NCBI GenBank assembly: GCA_036245805.1
Contig: BTRK01000004.1
Coordinates: forward strand, 39,520,907-39,584,906
DNA: 64,000 bases
Direction of reading: 5' to 3'
Source of the DNA: Pristionchus mayeri
Taxonomy: Eukaryota; Nematoda; Chromadorea; Rhabditida; Neodiplogasteridae
Part shown: one piece after another, positions 1-9,712 of the stretch
Layout: each line of letters opens with the position of its first letter
Position numbering within the stretch: position 1 is the stretch's first letter
Translations under genes and position numbers: made by a program
The notes under the pieces: generated by a model
What the model was told of the DNA's origin: nothing
What the model saw: the letters and a program-made list of their open reading frames with translations, nothing else
Databases searched by the model: none

Positions 1-1154
1 ACTTGGTAAATATAATCATATGAATATTCCGAATTTTTTGAGGTAACACTCGTTCCGATCGATAACGAAATGACAAATTTCGAAAATTTACGTTTTTCGA
101 CTAAAGTGCCGAGCACTTCTCAGCGCGCCGCCTAGAACACTAAATGTGCCATGCCCGAGCTGTACTCACCGAGTACTACACATATACATATTTAGGGCGA
201 ATTCCATTTTTCCAACTTTGCCAAGCCTCTGCACAAATATGTTCATTCACTCAGATAGTCTCTCTTAAAAGTATCGCAAAACTATTCATAAATAACAAAA
301 CAAAATATTTTGCACATGCGTCTCTGTTGTTTCAAGATCACTATAAGCTCTAAGATACCGCCGTCTGCCAATCACTCCGAAACGAAGAACAAAAAATACA
401 ATAAACAGCTCTCTCTGTAAGTTTTCAGATATCCCTTGCAATTTCAGTTTCACGTTCCTGGTAAATCAGGTCGATAATCATTTTCCACAATAAATCGGTC
501 TGGCATTACTTGTCTTACAAACATATATCCGATCAAAGGAGCTTCGTATTTCACAAATGTTCTTACCAGATAAGCTATGTGCCAAGTGGATATTTCTCTC
601 ATTCTCTCATCGGCAGATGATAGACGAGCGATCGATAGTCCGACATTTACACTTCTCGCAATCGCACGAAACAACATTGGAATTTTATTTTTGATTTACG
701 TTTCTCGAACACTTCCGAAATTTCTTTCCCATTCGAGCACCAAGAACGTGCAGCCGACAGGAACACCTGATAGAAAAAAATCTGCAGTCCAGTGGATACA
801 CAGGTTCAAATTTTTAAAAAAGTACTAAAAATAGCCATCAAAAAATTACTCTCAATTCACAGAAGACTCTTTTGAAATGGTCCCGTACATTTCCAGTTTC
901 AACTTTATCATAAGTCTGTCCAAACATCGTAATTTTCAGAATCGATAATCTACGCAGAACATCACATATCAAACATTTTAATCATCAAACGATATTGGCT
1001 GAAATCGTCCCAAATAATGTCTGTTTCACAAGAACCAAAATTGCATCGACCAGCGTCGTCGGTACGAGAGTGGAATAGTGTAACATAACTAGACTCAGCA
1101 AGCTCCGCCCACTCAGCTCTGACACTTTTCCCCGCAAAAGCGAGACAAGCGATG
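1..1154. other. Intergenic sequence, no supported gene
   Basis: No conserved protein can be recognised. A minus-strand open frame of 75 codons at 450-677 contains a donor-like CTG/GTAAGA and could be an exon fragment, but nothing in it matches a family I know and it lacks partner exons. The segment 267-477 is one copy of a diverged direct repeat whose other copy is near 4.4-4.6 kb. Confidence 0.5.
267..477. repeat. Dispersed direct repeat, copy 1
   Basis: About 210 bp that recurs in the same orientation at 4432-4646. Shared blocks include AAAAGTATC, the stretch around GTTGTTTCAAGATCA, AAGATACCGCCGTCTGCC, and ATATCCCTTGCAATTTCAGT. Similarity stops abruptly after a GTCGATA/ATCGATA block, so this is a segmental or transposon-derived duplication. 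No coding capacity is apparent. Confidence 0.75.
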
Positions 1155-1423
1155 CACATTCTTAATTCGCAACCAAATCACTCGCTCAAAAAAGAATTCG
1201 AAAGCTCTTTTCATGCAGATTCCAAAAACGCATGGCAAGCACGAAAAAGTTAACTCTGAGTAGGTCAGAATACGATTTGTATTGTGCGCCATCGCCTAGA
1301 AAACTATAAAACTCGTATGCTGACCTACTCAGAGTTAACTTTTTCGTGCTCGTTGGATTCTGCATGAAAAGAGCTTTCGAATTCTTGTTTGAGCGAGTGA
1401 TTTGGTTGCGAATGAAGAATGTG
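1155..1423. repeat. Inverted-repeat hairpin of about 270 bp
   Basis: Arms at 1155-1268 and 1320-1423 are near-perfect reverse complements. For example GTTAACTCTGAGTAGGTCAG closes the left arm and its complement opens the right arm at 1320. They flank a 51-bp loop. Small indels in the left arm show the arms have diverged slightly. The structure suits a non-autonomous foldback/MITE; I could not identify a target-site duplication. The adjacent 1460-1720 is pyrimidine-rich and shares a short motif (GTGACTAGAGAGCGC) with the element at 38649. Confidence 0.8.
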
Positions 1424-2648
1424 TTTCATCGAATTCGAAGCGCGCATGACTGACAAGTCCATCTGTGTCCTCTCATCCCTCTCCCTCCCCTCCCTCCCCC
1501 GTCTCTCACCCGGAGTGACTAGAGAGCGCCGCGCGTACGAGAGAGCTCGAGTGCACCGCTCTCCCGTATCCCCTTGCAAGGGTGAGGCACAACCGGGCAA
1601 GGGCGAAGCTCTGCCCGAATTTTTGGCGATTTAACTGGGGAGGGGACGGGATTGGCTCCGCCCCTATTACTCTCGTCTCGCATTTCTGCCGCTTCCCGTT
1701 GACAGCCTTTCACATGCTTTATGAGCTCCAGTACGATTTTGAGATAAGATATCGACTTACGGCCAAAACTGTGGTCTTATGTGGACCCCTACGGTCAGAT
1801 TGAGCACAGTTAGGGTGACATAGCTTCATATCGGCTATACCCCTTGTGGTCCCTAAACATAACAATCCAATAAAAATCTCTTCATCAGTACTCTTCTGTA
1901 TTAAACAACAGCACTTGTCCTACGATTAACAGACTTCATTGGTATTAGATGGGAGAGCCTTTCACAAAGTGATTATTTTTACCGTATCCGTCCTTGTTTC
2001 GATTGAAATAAAAATAATTTTATGAAATTTTGAAAATTTTGAGATTGTGGGTACATTGTGTGTTTCATCGTTGTGATGACCTCATCAAACTAACGGAACC
2101 CCGATTTCTCACGCTATCGGTGAACATAATTATATTTAAAATGTTTTCTACCAACTCTGCTCCAGGCACAATGAGATCGATGATCATCAAATCGAGGCGG
2201 ATCGATCTGCCACTTGATGATTACCCGGAAGGAGTTTCGAGCAATGATTGAATATCAGAGTCTTTTTGTAACAATGATAATTCACAGCAAACCCGACCTC
2301 CGGAGTGAAGCATGTTGAGGTTAAAAAAATATTTTTTTTCTGCGATTCAGAGTCAACCATGAATTATTGATCTCAAACAGTTAAACCAGTGGATTTAGCG
2401 CCACATCATTCCCTTATATTCCTTGCTGCACACGTCCACCAGTTTTGCGCACGATGCAATGACTAAAAAACATAACTGGATACGACTAGTAATTTCTCTG
2501 CTCCATTCTGACTACATCAACCACGAAAATCGTTCAGCATCTCGACACTGGGCAAACTGAATTTTACATTTCGGCTTGGTGCATCCTGAATGCTCAGTTA
2601 ACAATTGTTGTGCATCTGCACTCTCGCTTTCTCCAGCACTTAAAGAAG
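1424..2648. other. Intergenic sequence, no gene seen
   Basis: Begins with a C/T-rich low-complexity stretch (about 1460-1570) and continues as unremarkable AT-rich sequence. Short open frames here match no known protein and have no splice partners that extend them. Confidence 0.5.
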
Positions 2649-2656
2649 GTGCGAGA

Positions 2657-3720
2657 CATAGTTGCCCACGCCGCCGGCGACCCCCATGACCCCCTATTCA
2701 TGGGTGCGCGCTGCCTGACACGTTTTTTGACAGGCAGCGCGCATAGACGTATAGGGGGTCATGGTCGAAAAATCGATGGTAGGTCATGGGTAGGTCAAGA
2801 TTAAGTACTGTACCAATCAATAGTACAGTACTTCCTGATACCGTATATAGCTACCGTAACCCTGATTATCGCGAACTGATTTTTTAAATTGAAAATACCG
2901 TACCCTAATTTAAAAATCAAAGTACCGTAACCAATCGATAGTACAGTACCACCAGATACCGTATCCCATTACCGTAATCCCGACTATCGCGAACTAACTT
3001 TATTTTTAAGATGTCCTGGTGACGTGCACAATCGGTCTGGTGTCGTCAACGATCGATTGTACAGTACCCAACTGATTACCGTAACCCAGTTCCGTGGGTC
3101 AGATCTAGTTCCTTGGGTCAAACATTTTTCTAAAAATTCTAAATCGATAATAAAATTGTTCTGAAGTATCCTACCGTAACGTTAATTACTGTAGAACCAT
3201 TTTTCGATCGATTTAGGATTTTTAGAAAATTATTTTGGATTATTAGAAAAATGTTTGACCCAAGGAACTAGATCTGACCCATGGAACTGGGTTACGGTAA
3301 TCAGTTGGGTACTGTACAATCGATCGTTCACGACACCAGACCGATTGTGCACGTCACCAGGACATCTTAAAAATAAAGTTAGTTCGCGATAGTCGGGATT
3401 ACGGTAATGGGATACGGTATCTGGTGGTACTGTACTATCGATTGGTTACGGTACTTTGATTTTTTAATTTGGGTACGGTATTTTCAATTTTTGAAAAAAT
3501 CAGTTCGCGATAATCAGGGTTACGGTAGCTATATACGGTATCAGGAAGTACTGTACTATTGATTGGGACAGTACTTAATCTTGACCTACCCATGACCTAC
3601 CATCGATTTTTCGACCATGACCCCCTATTCGTCTATACGCGCTGCCTGTCAAAATGCCATGAATAGGGGTTCATGGGTGCGCGCTGCCTAACAAGCCGCC
3701 GCCAGTGCTGGGCAACTATG
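2657..3720. mobile_element. Foldback element with 8-bp target duplication
   Basis: A 1064-bp palindromic element whose outer ends are CATAGTTGCCCA and its complement. It is flanked on both sides by the direct octamer GTGCGAGA (2649-2656 and 3721-3728), read as the target-site duplication. The arms are highly similar along most of their length, contain many TACGGTA/TACCGTA and TACTGTAC-like heptamers, and include nested palindromes around GGCAGCGCGC. An 8-bp duplication is typical of hAT-superfamily insertions. No transposase is encoded, so the element is non-autonomous. Confidence 0.85.
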
Positions 3721-3728
3721 GTGCGAGA

Positions 3729-4431
3729 ACTTATTTTAGCATCAAATGAAGTAATCCCGTGCAATTCCTGTTTTACAATTATCATAAAGCGCATTGGCAA
3801 TCATGGCATTCGGTATCATCGCACAACGTAGAACAATGACACGAAAAAACTGTTTCACGGTTTTTCAAATATGATTTTTCTTATTGTTGAGAACGGCTTT
3901 TTCTGGTATACAACTTGCAATCAATGACCAATGCAATAACCTTCGATCTCAATCAGGGAGTTGGACATCAAACAAAACTATAACCTTTGCCCAACGATCC
4001 CTCGTTTCACATTGAATATACCTTTCAACAACAACGAAAAGCCAGTAGTTCGTACAACAAAGTATCCGTTCGATACGGTAAAAATATAACACAATGAACG
4101 CTGTGTTAGAGTCCAGATCGAAAGAAGCGTTATACATACGCTGACACTAATCGATATATCAATGACTGGTTAACGTAATCCTCGCTATTCCATCAGGAAA
4201 TATCTCGGACGGTCAAGTCGGTGTAGCCGTGCTTGAGCTGCAGCAAGAGGCAAATTTCATAGCAGGTATCCTTAAATCGATATTTGAACTTAGATCGAAG
4301 GCCTATCATTCCCTCGATCTTTCGGTTTGTATTCTAGACAATTTTATTTCGAACTATTTCCTGTAATGAGGTATTCGCGTGAATGAACTAACGCATTACT
4401 TCGAGTAATTAATGTTTCGAGGTTCTTACAT
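3729..4431. other. Intergenic sequence, no gene seen
   Basis: AT-rich sequence between the foldback element and the second direct-repeat copy. No conserved coding sequence, RNA gene or clear repeat structure is visible. Confidence 0.45.
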
Positions 4432-4646
4432 AAAAGTATCACAAAACTATCCAGAAATAACAAAATACAAAATATTATATACATGCGTCACTGTTGTTTC
4501 AAGATCAGTATGATTTCCAAGATACCGCCGTCTGCCGATCACTCGTGCAAACGAAGAACAAAAAAATAAAATGAACAGCTCTATCTGTAACTTTGCAGAT
4601 ATCCCTTGCAATTTCAGTTTGGCGTTCTTCGTAAATCACATCGATA
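4432..4646. repeat. Dispersed direct repeat, copy 2
   Basis: Second copy of the block at 267-477, same orientation, with scattered substitutions and small indels. It is followed directly by the tandem pair beginning near 4693. Confidence 0.75.
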
Positions 4647-4692
4647 CGCTGTATTAAGCCCTGTGCAAAAAAAACAAATTTCGATGAAAATT

Positions 4693-5150
4693 GCCTTGAT
4701 TTGCGCACCTTAGACCCAACTCCTCAGAGGAACATGAAGCTTTCAACATGGCGATTGTGCAGAACGGTGCGCAAACCCTTTTCGCACAATCTGATGGGAC
4801 CGAATTTTCAATTTCCTCCTTATTCCTTAGATACGTTCATTAGAGTTCTCGAAAGTCAGTGAAATCGCATAAAAACGACTGTTTGGCGCACCTCAGACCC
4901 TACTCCTCAGAGGAGGATGAAGCTATCAACATGGCGATTGTGCAGAACGGTGCGCAAACCCTTTTCGCACAATCTAATGGGACCGAATTTTCAATTTCCT
5001 CTTTATTCCTTAGATACGTTCATTTTAGTGCGAAAAACCCTGCAATTCAGACCACTCCCTTGTCTAGTTAATCTGAGAATGAATGGGATTGGCGTTGCCA
5101 CGCAAATGAGCTTTTCCCCCCCTCTTGACGGGGTGTGTGATATAATACCC
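4693..5150. repeat. Tandem pair of about 180-bp units with TIR-like end
   Basis: Two units (about 4693-4860 and 4877-5040) share long blocks, including ACATGGCGATTGTGCAGAAC and GGGACCGAATTTTCAATTTC. A following segment near 5096-5145 (GCCACGCAAATGAGCTTTTC) resembles the terminal inverted repeat of the element at 43344-44156, whose interior also holds two related units in the opposite orientation. This is therefore a diverged or partial copy of the same non-autonomous transposon family. The short open frames across it are not evidence of a gene. Confidence 0.75.
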
Positions 5151-5940
5151 TCTCGCTTCTTTCACAATCTACAGTATCTCTGTATCTACAGTATTCTTGT
5201 GAAAACTTACTATGGCCTGAGAAGCACTACATCTTATATCCAAACATCGCACTTGCTTACAATTTTCCGTTCGTTTCTCCTGGTCGACAGATAGTGGTTA
5301 CCGTATCTCCGTCCTTTCCTTTCCCGGCGGGAGGTGCCGTCAGTGTGAAACAACCTGATCACGAGAGGCGGGAATAAGATAGGAACGAAATGGAAAGCAC
5401 AGAAAGTATAATGACCAGATTACACAGCAACCATAGCAACAATTGCAATTTTTTGTGTGTTATTTCTTCATGAAATACAGCAATCATATCACAGTATTTC
5501 GGTACGCTATTCATATATCAGTCAATCATATCCTCAATATACCCGGATGCGTAACTTCCTCATAACTGCTAAGTGGCTACCGTAATCCTCACCCCTCCAT
5601 CTGACTTCTAGAGAGCAGGTGCATCTGTGTGAAGCCACACTCGAGAACCAATAAGAGACGTACGTCGTTGGGATAACCTCTAATTCTTATTCGAGAATGA
5701 ATCGATTACCATCGGAAATGGACAGTCAAAAGTGGCCTTATTCAATCGAAGGTGCGCGAGTGAAGGATGCTAACGTTATTCGAGAGGAAACTATCGGCAG
5801 TTGACTTAGAAGGGTAAGTAATGTAGCAGAAAATATTGAGAGCCAACCGGAATGAAAATACCCCATTTCTTATCTATCCTTACAACTATGTACTCGAGCT
5901 GCCATTCATCGACCATGGCAGGCGAACATAAAACTAAACC
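5151..5940. other. Intergenic sequence, no gene seen
   Basis: No recognisable gene or strong repeat. The segment lies between the tandem pair and the mariner-type MITE. Confidence 0.45.
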
Positions 5941-5942
5941 TA

Positions 5943-6756
5943 TTAGGGTGTCCCGAAAGTTCGTGCACTTATTTTTTCCCTTTCGAACTATAATGCACCA
6001 TATCAAATAATGTTTTGCGTTTTGTACATGTGCAGGTTTACAAATTGATTCCGCTATCATATTCTGAAAACACTATCTAATTACGCTGAAATTACTTGAA
6101 AAGTCGATTTTCGGTCATGTTGTTTTAAAATTTCTAACATAAATTAAGACTATTGTGTGAGACCCGGATTGAAACCAATGAAGGAGATGGGTGTGCAGTT
6201 ATTTTTAAAATAGTCATTCAACAGCTATCTTTAGTGATAGCTGAAGTAGTGCAAAACTTTCAACTTTCATTAATTTTAAAGGTGTCGTTTTTTTAATTAT
6301 TAAATTTTGTAATCTTTCTTCGAACGACAAGCCACTCAAAAAATAATAGTTCTTAGTTTTAGTTTATTAGCAATCGTTTAGATCCACGTTTGGAACGAAA
6401 TTCTCAACTTTTTAAAAATTTTGTGTGGAAAATCACGAGTTTCGTTAAAATTCTGCAAAGCAATATGGGGAAGCGGGATGTTGGGAAACTTGCTTAGAAT
6501 GAACTACTAACTCACATGAGCGGATAATCTGGTTTATATCTCTTCAGATGAGAGAACTGTAAATGGGGTGTTTTTATATAGATCAGTATTAATTATATTA
6601 TTTTTGCGAAAACGCAAGGATTTCCAGCCCTGAAGTATGTAAACGGATGAACAGTGGATGTCCTATCCAGCGCCGATTACTACCCCCTTACAAGTTTGAT
6701 GACAGTTGAAAAACATATTTTCAAAAAGTAGTGCACGAACTTTCGGGACACCCTAA
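5943..6756. mobile_element. Mariner-type MITE, TA-flanked
   Basis: Terminal inverted repeats start TTAGGGTGTCCCGAAAGTTC and extend to about 26-27 bp (ending GTGCAC). The element is bounded by TA dinucleotides at 5941-5942 and 6757-6758, the target duplication of Tc1/mariner insertions. The 814-bp interior is AT-rich and has no transposase frame, so this is a non-autonomous derivative. The TIR style resembles, but is not identical to, that of the TA-flanked element at 30380-34868 (TTAGGTTGTCTC). Confidence 0.9.
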
Positions 6757-7119
6757 TAATTGTAAGCGAAAGCGTATTTAGTTGTATAACACCTAATTAG
6801 AGCTCTATGGTTAAATATTCTACGATTAACCTTCATTCCATTCCCTAGAATACTTCCCAAGCACACATTTCCACTTATCCTTTTAAACTACTAAGATTGA
6901 TCAACGAAGTACCATTGCCCCTCCCTTGTGAGACCCCTAATGCGAATTTGTATCTTTTTGTATCGTCCCAAGTCTGTTTAAATAAACAACGGAATAACCG
7001 ACACATCGTTTATCGTTGATTATAACAAGCAACAAAACAGTGCGTTCCCTGGACCATTTTCTCTTGATGGAAGCACGCCGTAGATGGAGTGAGAGAAGAA
7101 CGGAGGTAGAGGAAGCTTC
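6757..7119. other. Region downstream of the eL39 gene
   Basis: Contains the presumed 3' untranslated region of the minus-strand eL39 gene. No canonical AATAAA is evident on the minus strand. No other feature is supported. Confidence 0.4.
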
Positions 7120-7528
7120 TTACAGCTTCAGCTTGGTGCGTCTCCAGTGACGACGCTTGGCGTTGTACTTGATCTGCAAGCATATTTATAAGTTAACCAT
7201 AAATGTAAGAACTTAGTTGCCTAAGTGATTCCACCTATTTCAAGTAATCACGAAATTGTGTGATAAACGAGACGGGGCGGCGGAGCGTGGTTGGCAAGTG
7301 CCGCCCGTATATGTGATCACTAACTATAGTCTTCGAGACAGCGAAGCACTAAACAGCAAAAGCGAAGCCTGCTGAGCAGCGACTCTGCGCTCGCAAAGAA
7401 ACCCCAAATGTTACAACATGGCTTACAGTGTTGCCAGTCTTCATGCGGACCCACTGGGGAAGGGGGCGGTTCTGCTTCTGGGCCTTGGCCAGCTTCCGTT
7501 TGACGATAAACGTCTTGTGAGACGACAT
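7120..7528 (-). CDS. rpl-39: 60S ribosomal protein eL39
   Basis: Complete two-exon gene: exon 1 complement(7427-7528), exon 2 complement(7120-7173), 253-bp intron with GT-AG ends, phase 0 junction, 51 aa. The product starts [20 protein letters not shown] and ends [11 protein letters not shown], the length and basic composition expected of eL39, a small cytosolic ribosomal protein at the polypeptide exit tunnel. The minus strand reads CATTATAG directly before the ATG, so the start codon abuts a splice acceptor, as expected for spliced-leader trans-splicing. The upstream same-strand neighbour mS37 ends 299 bp away, so a two-gene operon is possible. Identity is certain from sequence; the operon is inferred. 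Confidence 0.97.
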
Positions 7529-7827
7529 CTATAATGATATACTTGAATATACAATCAAAATTATTACTAAACGCCAGCGGGCAGCCGAAAAGCCGCCACA
7601 GAAGGCCACGACGATCGCGAGAAAACGAGAAAGAGTAAACGAGACATTGGGAAAGAGGAAAGAGATAATCGGAATGGATTAAACCATTTCTGACGAAATA
7701 GGGTGCGAGATACTTGCAGCATTTATCAGTGAGTGTACAAGACGACCCGTTATGTCATAGCAAAGCGACGTAACTATTTACAAAGATCTATATCTAAACT
7801 AAAAGATAAATGCGCAATCGTAACCTC
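7529..7827 (-). other. Spacer between mS37 and eL39 genes
   Basis: A 299-bp gap between the mS37 stop codon and the eL39 ATG on the same strand. It must hold the 3' end of one transcript and the processing site of the next. The eL39 side ends in an acceptor-like TTATAG. The length is somewhat longer than the roughly 100 bp typical of C. elegans operon spacers. Confidence 0.5.
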
Positions 7828-8515
7828 TTAGCTCGGTTTGCCTGCATAGGACTTTCTATTAAAGGTGTCGACAGCGTACGACTGCGTAGGAAGTCGCTTC
7901 ATTTGGCGATAGGGGGCCGTTCCGAGGTTGGGCTGAGGGAAGAGCTCCATCAGCTTGTTGAATCGGGCGGTCGTCATCGTCTGACCCTCGCCGAGCGTTC
8001 CCTATAATAATTATGATGAAATAACGGAGTTGTTTAGCAGCTTATGTATATAATATCGAAAACGCTACAAAAAACTACAAAAACGCCAACCTTTTTAGCG
8101 GCCTCCTTGTATTCCGCAGCTTCCTTTGCCGAAGCCTTTTCACATTCAGTGTAAGCCGCATGTTGTTTGCCGCACGGCTTGTCATCGAATTCCCACTTCT
8201 TCAAGCATCCGAATAGAGCTTGAAGCTCCTGGGTGCATGATGAAGCTGAATAGAGTAACAAAAGCATTTAGCAACAAAAATTAGTACAAATCTAAAAGGA
8301 ACTGATTCATCAGTTTCGATTGAATAAAAAACACGAAATTGAAAGAGCAAAGACAAAAAGCACAAGATGTACTGACCTGCAGCCTTGGTTTTCTTCTGGT
8401 TCACTCGATTCTTAGATGCGAGTGGCAGGACTTCGGAGAAAACGGTAACTTTGGGGTATACGAGTCGCCCTTTAGCTAACGCGCCTTCTTTCAGCAAAGG
8501 ACTCGTAAACAGCAT
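7828..8515 (-). CDS. mrps-37: Mitochondrial ribosomal protein mS37 (CHCHD1 family)
   Basis: Three exons: complement(8377-8515), complement(8091-8245), complement(7828-8001); 155 aa, all GT-AG, phases 1 and 0. Exon 2 carries a twin CX9C motif (CTQELQALFGC and CGKQHAAYTEC), the signature of Mia40/CHCHD4-imported disulfide proteins. The following ETLGE-like GTLGEGQTMTTARFNKLM and LFPQP segment resembles the C-terminal part of human CHCHD1 (mS37), a small mitoribosomal subunit component. The N-terminus is basic. The start is supported by TTTTTAG one base upstream of the ATG, probably a trans-splice acceptor. The C-terminal tail is longer than in human CHCHD1. Another CHCH-domain protein is the main alternative. 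Confidence 0.85.
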
Positions 8516-9011
8516 TCTAAAAATAGGCGAAAAAAAGGAAAAATCAGTTCGTTTCGAGAAAAATGCGAGCTGGCGAGATTACGGTAGCCCCTGCAAATTC
8601 GTCGTGAGACATTGGCACTACACGAAATGTTTCAGTTCGCGATAGCAATGTCTGCCCTTTTCTCTCCTACTTCAGTTTGTTTTGCTTGTTTCTCAGCTTT
8701 TGTTGTGTTACGTGCTTCTGTTTTTGCCTACCTAGTTCCCTATCGTTGCAATCTACTCAAATTCCTGCCATGTTAATCGAGGAATAGCCCATTTCCCTTA
8801 GTGTGCTGTCATTAAGTTTCGCTTGTTTAATTGACTTGACCAAGTTAAGTTTTAATTTATTTCGCTTATCGATTTAGTTAAGTGATAACGTTCGCCAGAC
8901 ATTGCAGGTAGCGGCCGGTGTTTACGGAAGGTCGGACGCGTAAACACTCAAACGAGAGCGTGCGATTATCTCGAGAGTCCTTGTGACTGCTGAACCTCTG
9001 CTGACTATTCA
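8516..9011. promoter_or_regulatory. Divergent 5' region between mS37 and vps-26
   Basis: A 496-bp interval separates two start codons that face away from each other. It must hold the 5' sequences of both transcription units, including the minus-strand trans-splice acceptor. No TATA box or recognisable factor site stands out. One TACGGTA heptamer occurs at about 8580. Confidence 0.5.
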
Positions 9012-9661
9012 ATGGTGAGCGGTTTTATCGAATCTTGTTAATTATTTTTATTTATCTATTTATGTTTATAGTGTTAAGCCTTTTCAGGCGTCCCTCTTCG
9101 GCTTTGGCCAGTCTGCAGAAGTCGTCATAAAGTTGGACGATCACGACACTCGACCGGTATGAAAGACGTTTTTTTTCTCGTATTAATCGCGATTCTTCTC
9201 GCAAACCTCGATACTTGACCAGAATATGCAATTTAGAGTCTATTCTGGCTGCCGAATGGCACTTTTCCAAATTACTATTCTGGTAAAGCATGCTTCGTTG
9301 GCCTAGCTCGCATATTTCCTTTTCTTGCGCTCCCTTGTTGTATAACAAGGGGTCAAGATGGAACAGTTATTGAGTATGCGTAGTATATTACCTATTTTCG
9401 AAATTGCAGACTGCCAAGATTCGCAATGACGACGGCACGTTGGAGACCCACTACCTCTTCCTCGACGGAGAGACAGTGTCCGGAACTGTCGACGTTAACC
9501 TGGTAAGCCCTAAATCAAAGCCCTAAGCAATGAAACCTAAGCCTTAAGCTGGAAAACAACTGTTTAACCTATTCCCTGAGAAATAAACCATGAGATAATT
9601 ATAAGTAGCGCACCCTATCACCCAATTTGGTCTTGTGAATTAGAGCCGTCGACGTTAACCT

Positions 9662-9712
<51 letters not shown>

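Noticed and set aside
450..677. Minus-strand 75-codon open frame, possibly an exon
   Set aside because: It has a donor-like site internally, but no recognisable domain, no partner exons, and part of it overlaps the dispersed repeat at 267-477.
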